Assembly (NCBI GenBank): GCA_023459755.1
Contig: JAEWSS010000042.1
Coordinates: 1-8,166, forward strand
Source: Verrucomicrobiota bacterium
Lineage (GTDB): Bacteria; Verrucomicrobiota; Lentisphaeria; Victivallales; Victivallaceae
Reading direction: 5' to 3'
Length of the DNA: 8,166 nucleotides
Shown here: positions 1 to 5,646 of the stretch, piece after piece
Numbering within the stretch: position 1 is the first letter of the stretch
Layout: the number at the start of each line of letters is the position of its first letter
Notes under the pieces: generated by a model
What the model was told of the DNA's origin: nothing
Databases searched by the model: none
The model's input: the letters and a program-made list of their open reading frames with translations, nothing else
Program-made: the position numbers and the translations under genes

Positions 1-551
1 GTGAAGCGGTTGTGGATCGGACAATAACCCTTGAACGGCACGATGTTGTTGCGCGCCAGCGTTTTTGCCACGTTGCGCGCCAGATTGCCGTCCGGAACGA
101 AAATGACTTCACCTTTGATTTTGTCCACGATTTTCGCCGCATTGGCGGAGGTACAGCAGACGTCCACCTCGGTCTTGACCTCGGCGGTCGAGTTTACATA
201 GCAGACCACCGCCGCGCCGGGATGCCGGTGTTTGAGTTCGCGCACCGCGGCGGCGTCGATCATCTGCGCCATGGCGCATCCGGCGTCGGACACCGGCAGC
301 AGCACGGTTTTTTCCGGCGACAGAATTTTTGCGGTCTCCGCCATGAAGCGGACGCCGCAAAATACGATCACATCGGCCGCGGTGTCAGCCGCCTTGATGC
401 TGAGTTCAAGCGAATCGCCGCAGAAGTCGGCGATATCCTGTATTTCCGCCGGCACATAATTGTGGGCGAGAATGACGGCGTTGCGCTGTTTTTTTAAACC
501 GGCGATGAGTTCGAGCAGCTCGGCGTCGCTTAAATCCGGATTGCTGGACAT
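1..551 (-). CDS. nadA: Quinolinate synthase NadA (N-terminal part, cut by window edge)
   Basis: NadA is the cytoplasmic iron-sulfur enzyme that condenses iminoaspartate with dihydroxyacetone phosphate to quinolinate in de novo NAD synthesis. The minus-strand frame is open from an ATG at 551 to the window edge and gives 183 residues of a protein usually about 300-350 long. Family blocks are clear: ILAHNY (residues 28-33), then [31 protein letters not shown], the DAGC loop (C92), [15 protein letters not shown] and GYCPIHNRF (C177). C92 and C177 fit the first two of the three cluster-binding cysteines; the third would lie outside the window. The start is supported by GGAGGG seven bases upstream. 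It is transcribed away from the ROK-MurQ gene, with a 103-base gap. No partner nadB or nadC is visible. The identity is secure; completeness cannot be judged. Confidence 0.95.
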   Translation of the reverse strand, partial: MSSNPDLSDAELLELIAGLKKQRNAVILAHNYVPAEIQDIADFCGDSLELSIKAADTAADVIVFCGVRFMAETAKILSPEKTVLLPVSDAGCAMAQMIDAAAVRELKHRHPGAAVVCYVNSTAEVKTEVDVCCTSANAAKIVDKIKGEVIFVPDGNLARNVAKTLARNNIVPFKGYCPIHNRF

Positions 552-554
552 ATG

Positions 555-583
555 TTGACCCTCCATTTATTCTTCCTTATAAT
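555..583 (+). promoter_or_regulatory. Strong sigma-70-type promoter for the ROK-MurQ gene
   Basis: TTGACC at 555-560 and a perfect TATAAT at 578-583 are separated by exactly 17 bases. Transcription would start near 590, giving a leader of about 65 bases before the ATG at 655. The -35 box overlaps the nadA ribosome binding site, and the start point falls at the left foot of the inverted repeat at 590-621. The call rests on consensus match and position only. Confidence 0.7.
559..564 (-). promoter_or_regulatory. Ribosome binding site of nadA
   Basis: The minus strand reads GGAGGG, seven bases before the ATG at 551. It is a near-ideal Shine-Dalgarno sequence and fixes the nadA start. The same bases overlap the -35 box of the plus-strand promoter. 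Confidence 0.85.
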
Positions 584-609
584 ATAGCTTTTCATCCCGG
601 TTTTTTAAA
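581..609 (-). promoter_or_regulatory. Possible nadA promoter with -10 overlapping the divergent one
   Basis: On the minus strand, TATATT (581-586) follows a weak -35-like TTTAAA (604-609) after 17 bases. This predicts a start near 574 and a short nadA leader holding the GGAGGG site. The -10 shares bases 581-583 with the plus-strand TATAAT. The -35 is poor and lies in the centre of the inverted repeat, so anything bound there would also affect nadA. Confidence 0.4.
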
Positions 610-621
610 ACCCGGTTGAAA
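590..621. promoter_or_regulatory. 32-base inverted repeat followed by a T-tract: operator or leader hairpin
   Basis: Bases 590-603 pair with 608-621: five pairs (TTTCA with TGAAA), a T-T mismatch, two pairs, a C-C mismatch, then five more pairs (GGTTT with AAACC) around a four-base TTTA loop. Each half fits TTTCAWCCSGGTTTT, so it could be a dyad operator for a dimeric regulator serving both divergent genes. Nine T follow at 622-630, so in a plus-strand RNA starting near 590 it would also look like an intrinsic terminator or attenuator at the very 5' end. The sequence alone cannot decide between these roles. Confidence 0.5.
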
Positions 622-643
622 TTTTTTTTTGCTTCGCTATAGT
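616..643 (+). promoter_or_regulatory. Second, weaker plus-strand promoter candidate close to the ROK-MurQ start
   Basis: TTGAAA (616-621) and TATAGT (638-643) are 16 bases apart. Transcription would begin about 650, only some five bases before the ATG at 655, giving an almost leaderless message. This would fit the absence of a Shine-Dalgarno sequence there. The T-rich spacer makes a chance match possible. Confidence 0.3.
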
Positions 644-654
644 ATTCCTCCATT

Positions 655-2214
655 ATGAACAAATATTTGGCGATCGACATCGGCGGCACCTGGATCAAGG
701 CGGCCGTGTACTGCACGGGAACGCTGACTTCCGAAGTCCGCGTTCCAAGCCGCATGGCGTCCGGCGACGTGGCGGGGGCAATTCTCGAAGCCGCCGGGAA
801 ACTCGACGTTTCATGCGGAATTTCCGGCGTCGGAATATCCACCGCCGGCATCGTCGACTACGCCGGAACCCGGGTGGTGCGCGTCGCCGACCATCTCCGA
901 CCGCTGTGCCGCACCGAGTGGATCGCCGCACTCGAACGCGAATTTTCCGCCCCGTGCATGATGATAAACGACGCCGACGCCGCCTTGATCGCGGCCCGAC
1001 ATTTGAACCTGATCGGCGGCGGCGACCGCACCGCACTGCTGGCGGTCGGCACCGGACTCGGCTGCGCGGTGATCCGCAAAAATCATCGGATTCGCCCCGG
1101 ACGCATGCTGCCGCTGCTGGGCTCGATCAAACCGCCGGAGGGCGGATTCGACCGGGCGGTCAGCGCGGTGGCACTCGCCGGAGCCGGCGACCTTGGCGAC
1201 GTGTTTCGCCGCAATCCGCCCGAACTTGAAATTTATCTCGACCGTTTGGCTGAAGTCGCACGCACCGCCTGCATTCTTTATGATCTTGATTCGGTGCTGT
1301 TCACCGGAGGACTCTGTTCCGCCGCGTCAGCCGCCGGATTCGATCTCGACGCCGCGCTTAACGCCCGCAATTCTTCCCCGGTTCCGGAGCTTGACGCCGC
1401 GATCCGGATCAAAACCGCCGTCGGCAATCTGCCGCTGTTGGGCGCCGGTCTGCTGGCGGAGGGGGCGGCGCTGCAGGGCGGAAAAATTCCGCCGTCCGCC
1501 GGACTGGTCACCGAACGGCCGTTGTTCGGCGACCTTGAGTTGACCGACCTCGCACCGGAAGATCTGGCAGCCCGTCTCAATGCTGCGGAAAATGACGCCG
1601 CCGCCGATTTCGCCGCCGCATTGCCGGGAATCGCCGCCGCCGGAAATATGATTGCCGAGCGAATGAAACGCGGCGGTCGCATCGTTTATCTCGGCGCCGG
1701 AACCAGCGGTCGTCTGGCCGCGGTTGACGCGGTGGAACTGCCCTGCACCTACGGCATCGCCGAGGAGGACGCCGTGGCTATGATCTCCGGCGGCAACGAC
1801 GACGCGGCACTGACTATTGAAACCGACGGTGAAGAGGACGCCTCCTCGGTTCCCGAACTTCTGCTGCTGAATCTGACTTCCGATGACACGGTGATCGGTA
1901 TTTCCGCCTCCGGCCGGGCGTTTTTTGTCACCAGCGGCCTGAATTACGCCGCCGCGCGCGGCGCTCTGACCGTGATGATCAGCGAAAACGGCGACTCCAC
2001 GTCATTTTGCGACATCAGCATTCCGCTCGGCTCCGGTTCCGAGATCGTGGCCGGCTCCACCCGGATGAAGGCCGGAACCGCCACCAAGAAGGCGCTGAAT
2101 TTCATCTCAACCATCGCCATGATCAAATTCGGACGCACCAGACGGTCGCGCATGGTCAACATGCGGACACTGAATGAAAAACTCCGTCTTCGCGCCGGAC
2201 TGATGGAGAAATAA
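655..2214 (+). CDS. ROK-type sugar kinase / MurQ-like N-acetylmuramic acid 6-phosphate etherase fusion
   Basis: The 519-residue protein has two parts. Residues 1-275 are ROK/actin-fold kinase-like: phosphate loop IDIGGTWIK (7-15), GVGISTAGIVD (58-68), a probable catalytic D106 in INDADAA, VGTGLG (131-136) and LFTGGL (215-220). Residues 285-519 are a MurQ-type SIS domain: LGAGTSGRL (346-354), ELPCTYG with E361, DGEED with E394, GISASGR and GSTRMKAGTATK. E361 and E394 match the acid/base glutamates E83 and E114 of E. coli MurQ, which splits MurNAc-6-P into GlcNAc-6-P and D-lactate. The kinase half could make the substrate (inference), but it lacks the ROK EIGH and CxCGxxGC motifs. The etherase half ends soon after NEKL, about 57 residues earlier than in E. 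coli. The start is fixed by the IDIGGT motif and an in-frame TAG at 640-642; no Shine-Dalgarno is visible. It is cytoplasmic, with no membrane segment. Confidence 0.88.
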   Translation: MNKYLAIDIGGTWIKAAVYCTGTLTSEVRVPSRMASGDVAGAILEAAGKLDVSCGISGVGISTAGIVDYAGTRVVRVADHLRPLCRTEWIAALEREFSAPCMMINDADAALIAARHLNLIGGGDRTALLAVGTGLGCAVIRKNHRIRPGRMLPLLGSIKPPEGGFDRAVSAVALAGAGDLGDVFRRNPPELEIYLDRLAEVARTACILYDLDSVLFTGGLCSAASAAGFDLDAALNARNSSPVPELDAAIRIKTAVGNLPLLGAGLLAEGAALQGGKIPPSAGLVTERPLFGDLELTDLAPEDLAARLNAAENDAAADFAAALPGIAAAGNMIAERMKRGGRIVYLGAGTSGRLAAVDAVELPCTYGIAEEDAVAMISGGNDDAALTIETDGEEDASSVPELLLLNLTSDDTVIGISASGRAFFVTSGLNYAAARGALTVMISENGDSTSFCDISIPLGSGSEIVAGSTRMKAGTATKKALNFISTIAMIKFGRTRRSRMVNMRTLNEKLRLRAGLMEK

Positions 2215-2250
2215 AAAACGGAGCCGGGTTTTACGCCGCCTCCGCTTTTT
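2214..2250. terminator. Bidirectional intrinsic terminator between convergent genes
   Basis: CGGAG (2219-2223) pairs with CTCCG (2240-2244) around a 16-base loop. An A-run lies on the left and a T-run on the right, so the stem extends with A-T pairs and gives a U-tract on either strand: CTTTTT on plus, TTTTTTATTT on minus. It starts at the stop codon of the ROK-MurQ gene and lies 20 bases beyond the GH30 stop, so it can end both transcripts. Confidence 0.8.
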
Positions 2251-2269
2251 CTGCAATATTTTTATCGAC

Positions 2270-3619
2270 TCAATCCACCAAGACCGTAACGATCGAATGG
2301 GCCGGCAGATCCACTGCCGCCGCCCGGTCCTCCTCCTTGAACTGGCAGTGAAAATCCTCGCTGCCGCGGTTGAGCAGCACCGCCACCCGTCCGCCGTCCG
2401 GGTTGACGAAGGCTGCGACCTCAATCGCGTCGCGGGTGGACACGCTGAGTATCCGTTTGGCGCCGCGGGCGATGTAGCGGGAAAAGTGACCGATGTAATA
2501 ATAAGAGCTTTGCAGCATGTAGCGGTCGTTCTCAGGGTCGATCATGATCGGTGCGCTGCAGAAGTTGCCGACGTGGTTGGGGCCGCCGTGATCGTCGAGT
2601 GCCAGATTCCAGTCCACCCAGCCCACGGTGTAGCGGTTCAGATCGTTGATCATATTGTGGGCGTAGCGTTCGCCCATCACCCATTCGCCGAGGTAGGCGC
2701 CGCCTTCGTGACAACCTTCACTGAACAGAAGATTTTTTTCCGGAAACGCTTCGTGGGTGCGCAGAACGTTGTCGAACTGTTCGTCGCAGTACCAGTGAAA
2801 CGCGGCGCCCCAGATGTATTTTGCGGCTTCCGGGTCTTTGTAGATCGTGCGGACGCGGTCGTACAACCGGTAGCGGTTGTGATCCCAGACCATCAGTTTC
2901 AGGTCGGCCAGACCGTTGCGGTGCAGCGCCGGACCGAGGTGGTCGCGCACAAAGTCGCGCTCCTCCTCCGCACTGTACTGGCAGGAATCCCACGATGGCG
3001 TGGCCATCGGTTCGTTCTGCACCGTCAGCCCCCAGACCGGAATATTTTCATTTTCGAGTTCATGGATGAATTTACAGTAGTAATTCGCCCAGACGTCGCG
3101 GTATTCCGGCAGGAGTTTCCCGCCGCGGTTCATGTCTTTGGTGTCCTTCATCCATGCCGGCGGACTCCAGGGGGAGATGAACAGCCGCATCTCATTGGTT
3201 CCGGCGCACTGCCGGGCGGCCTGGATCATTGGAACGATCGCCTGACGTTCGCGGTCGATGGTGAAGTTTTTCAAGTCAACGTCGCCCGGAGTGTCGCAGC
3301 AGGCGTAGTTGTCGATTGAAAAGTCGCAGCTGTTCATATGGGTGCGGCAGAGGTTGTAGCAGTTGCCGTTTTCGGTGGAAAAATAGGCGTGGATCACCTC
3401 GTCGCGTTTTTCCGGCGACAGCTTCATCCAGGTGACGGCGGCCGACTCGGTGAATGCGCCGCCGAAGCCTTCAATGGTCTGGTATTCGACCGCGGCGTCG
3501 ATCACTATGGTCGGATCGTTCGGCGGAACCTCCGACTCCCGGGCAATTTTGGGCGACCGCAGCACGGCGAAGCGTTCAAGTCTGGCCTGCGAGGTGCGGA
3601 CAAGGCGGATATTTTTCAT
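2270..3619 (-). CDS. Glycoside hydrolase family 30 (glucosylceramidase-like), no signal peptide
   Basis: This 449-residue enzyme is a retaining beta-glycosidase with a (beta/alpha)8 barrel and a C-terminal beta-sandwich. Visible GH30 landmarks are IEGFGGAFTES (49-59), SPWSPPAWMK (149-158), TVQNEP with E203 as acid/base, LLFSEG with E301 as nucleophile, GWVDWNLALDDHGGPNHV (333-350) and the side-domain run VAVLLNRGSED. The late motifs resemble human glucocerebrosidase, so a GH30_1-like enzyme acting on beta-glucosides or beta-xylosides is likely; the exact substrate is not readable. Most relatives are exported, but the N-terminus (MKNIRLVRTSQARLERF) has no hydrophobic core, and there are 12 cysteines, which fits a cytoplasmic protein. 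Its GGAGGAG site lies within the end of the phosphatase gene, and the ATG follows that stop codon by one base, so translation is probably coupled. Confidence 0.92.
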   Translation of the reverse strand: MKNIRLVRTSQARLERFAVLRSPKIARESEVPPNDPTIVIDAAVEYQTIEGFGGAFTESAAVTWMKLSPEKRDEVIHAYFSTENGNCYNLCRTHMNSCDFSIDNYACCDTPGDVDLKNFTIDRERQAIVPMIQAARQCAGTNEMRLFISPWSPPAWMKDTKDMNRGGKLLPEYRDVWANYYCKFIHELENENIPVWGLTVQNEPMATPSWDSCQYSAEEERDFVRDHLGPALHRNGLADLKLMVWDHNRYRLYDRVRTIYKDPEAAKYIWGAAFHWYCDEQFDNVLRTHEAFPEKNLLFSEGCHEGGAYLGEWVMGERYAHNMINDLNRYTVGWVDWNLALDDHGGPNHVGNFCSAPIMIDPENDRYMLQSSYYYIGHFSRYIARGAKRILSVSTRDAIEVAAFVNPDGGRVAVLLNRGSEDFHCQFKEEDRAAAVDLPAHSIVTVLVD

Positions 3620-3620
3620 C

Positions 3621-5603
3621 TTATTCTCCTCCGGATGAATTGGATTGTTTGGTATAAGTCAGGATCAGCAGAGTGATGTCGTCGGACTGCTCGCAATTTG
3701 CGGAAAAACTGTCAACATCGTCCATGATCGCGGTGAGCATTTCCGTCGGCGTGCGGTTTTCGGCGGCGAGTTTTTTGCCGAGAGTGCGCAGTTTGTCGAA
3801 GGTGTACATGGTTCCGGCGCTGCTGAACGCCTCGGTAACACCGTCGGTGTAGAGCAGAATGGTGTCCAGCTGTTCAATTTTTACAATGGAACTGCCGTAA
3901 TTCGCCGTCTCTTTCACGCCGAGCGGAGGACCGTGCCGTTTTGCCAAGTCGTCGCATTCGCCGTTGTGCCGCAGCAGCAGCGGCGGATTGTGGCCGGCGT
4001 TGCAGTAGGTAAAATCGCCGGTGTCGAGGTCAAGTACGCCCATGAAGCAGGTGATGAACATTAAGGCGTTGTTGTTCTGCGACAGCACCCGGTTGAGCGA
4101 GGTCATGATTTCGTCGGGACGGCCGCAGCGGGCTGAAATGTCGCGCTGAAGGGTTTCGGCCACCGCCATGAACATTGCGGCGGCGATGCCTTTGCCGGAA
4201 ACGTCTCCGATCATCAGGAACAGGTGGGTCGGGTCAAGAAAAAAGATGTCGTACATGTCGCCGCCGATCGCCCGCGCCGGACGCAGCGCCGGAGCGATGG
4301 AAAATAAAGGACATTCCGGCAGCGGCGGTTGAAGTTTCGGCAGAATGTCGTTCTGGATCATTCTGGCGGCGTTGAGTTCGCCCTCAATTCGTTCACGGGC
4401 GGCCACATTTGCCGAAAGTCGTTCGATATAGTTGCGCAGTTCATGCTGCATGGCGGCAAACGCGCCGGCGAGTTCGCCGATCTCACCGCCGCCGCCGGAG
4501 GCTGGAATATCCGTGTTGAAGTTGCCGGCCCCGATCAGTTTCGCGGTTTTGGTCAGCGTGGTCAATGGCGCGATCATGCGGCGGACGATCAGTGAGATGC
4601 CGATTATCCCCGCCAGCGTAGCCGCCAGATAGACGGCCAGGCCGACCGCAAAGTATTTCCAGAGTTGGTCCGCCACCCAGTTGGCCGGAACCGCCGCGCA
4701 GACTTTCCAGCCGTTGCGTTTGGTTGTGGCATGAAACAGCCGGGTTCCGCCCGCAAAAAAGTCGAGGTCGGGTAAAACAACGGTTCCGGCGGCGGTGGAC
4801 CCCATCATCGACCGGCCGACGGCAAGGTCGCCTGAATCTTTCTTTAACAGTGAAAGCAATGAATAATTGTCCTCCAGATTGCGATTCGGGTGAATGACAA
4901 AACTGGAAAATTGAGTGGTCAGAAACCCAAACCCCTCGTCCGAATCCCCGAGCGCCATTTCCTCCAGCAGCGAACGCAGCTGTTCGATGTCCAGATCAAC
5001 CACCACCGCGCCGGCGAAACTCCGCTCTCCGGCGGCGCCGCGCCGGAAAAACGGCACTGAATAAGAGATCAGCCGCTGGCCGATTCCGCCCTCTGACGGA
5101 AACGGATCGACCCACATGCCGGTGCCGCGCTCCCGGGGAACGCTGTACCATTCCCGCTCGAAATAGTCCACACTGTCGCTGCCGATCTGCCGCACCGTCA
5201 GTTCGCCGGACTTGACAAAGGCCAGATTCGCACTGTATTTTTCCTTTTTGTCAAGACCATACGGCTCGAAGGCGATCATTATGCCGATGATGCGCGGATC
5301 GCCGCTGTAAGCGCTGTAACAGACACCGCGCAGCAGCATATCCACCTCTTCGTCGGTAAGTTCAGACTGCGATTCCAGCGCAAACGCCAGTGTCGCCGCC
5401 ACCGCTTCCGACCTCGCCAGCAGCTGGTCGATCTGTTCGGCCGTGTTGTTCACCGCCGCCAGACTGCGTTCCTCCAGCCTTTCATTCAGTTTCCGCCATG
5501 CCCATGGACCGGCGAACGCCAGCGTGAGCGCAAATACCATGAACAGCAGCGCGGCCGAATAAAAACTGAGCCGGAACGCCATTGACCGGTTGGTGATCTT
5601 CAC
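3621..5603 (-). CDS. Membrane sensor phosphatase: Cache - HAMP - PP2C (SpoIIE/RsbU type)
   Basis: The 660-residue protein has a short basic N-terminus, a first membrane helix (about 11-33), an extracytoplasmic sensor (34-310), a second helix (317-341), HAMP (about 342-395), a short helical linker and a PP2C domain (about 412-648). The sensor carries double-Cache signs: YFEREWYSVP (147-156), MWVDPF, RLISYSVPF (177-185) and VVVDLDIEQL. The metal-binding acids are present: GGDMYD (D449, D452), GDVSGKG (D467), YTDGVTE (D587) and QSDDITL (D641, D642). Such proteins dephosphorylate STAS-type anti-sigma antagonists in partner switching when a ligand is sensed. No STAS protein, anti-sigma kinase or sigma factor lies in the window, so the target is unknown. 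The start is GTG at 5603 with AAAGG nine bases upstream; an ATG seven codons later lacks a ribosome site. It is probably co-transcribed with the GH30 gene. Confidence 0.93.
   Translation of the reverse strand: MKITNRSMAFRLSFYSAALLFMVFALTLAFAGPWAWRKLNERLEERSLAAVNNTAEQIDQLLARSEAVAATLAFALESQSELTDEEVDMLLRGVCYSAYSGDPRIIGIMIAFEPYGLDKKEKYSANLAFVKSGELTVRQIGSDSVDYFEREWYSVPRERGTGMWVDPFPSEGGIGQRLISYSVPFFRRGAAGERSFAGAVVVDLDIEQLRSLLEEMALGDSDEGFGFLTTQFSSFVIHPNRNLEDNYSLLSLLKKDSGDLAVGRSMMGSTAAGTVVLPDLDFFAGGTRLFHATTKRNGWKVCAAVPANWVADQLWKYFAVGLAVYLAATLAGIIGISLIVRRMIAPLTTLTKTAKLIGAGNFNTDIPASGGGGEIGELAGAFAAMQHELRNYIERLSANVAARERIEGELNAARMIQNDILPKLQPPLPECPLFSIAPALRPARAIGGDMYDIFFLDPTHLFLMIGDVSGKGIAAAMFMAVAETLQRDISARCGRPDEIMTSLNRVLSQNNNALMFITCFMGVLDLDTGDFTYCNAGHNPPLLLRHNGECDDLAKRHGPPLGVKETANYGSSIVKIEQLDTILLYTDGVTEAFSSAGTMYTFDKLRTLGKKLAAENRTPTEMLTAIMDDVDSFSANCEQSDDITLLILTYTKQSNSSGGE
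3626..3632 (-). promoter_or_regulatory. GH30 ribosome binding site inside the upstream gene
   Basis: The minus strand reads GGAGGAG six bases before the GH30 ATG at 3619. The same bases encode the last Gly-Gly-Glu of the phosphatase, whose TAA is at 3621-3623. This arrangement favours coupled translation of the two genes. Confidence 0.85.
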
Positions 5604-5612
5604 TTTTCAATA

Positions 5613-5620
5613 CCTTTCCC
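5613..5620 (-). promoter_or_regulatory. Ribosome binding site for the GTG start of the sensor phosphatase
   Basis: The minus strand reads GGGAAAGG, ending nine bases before the GTG at 5603. It is a moderate match at slightly long spacing, but better than anything before the next in-frame ATG, so it supports the GTG start. Confidence 0.5.
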
Positions 5621-5646
5621 CGGAGTGGACGGCCCCGGACGCCGGA

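Noticed and set aside
12..497. Long plus-strand open frame near the left edge
   Set aside because: It lies antisense to a clear NadA frame that carries many family motifs; the plus-strand translation shows no recognisable domain.
2297..3319. Plus-strand open frame of 340 codons opposite the GH30 gene
   Set aside because: It is a shadow of GC-rich codon use in GH30, whose catalytic motifs are all intact; the antisense protein resembles no family I know.
5604..5646. Terminator or promoter between the repeat protein and the sensor gene
   Set aside because: The 43 bases are GC-rich, with no stem followed by a T-run and no -10-like box, so read-through is more likely.
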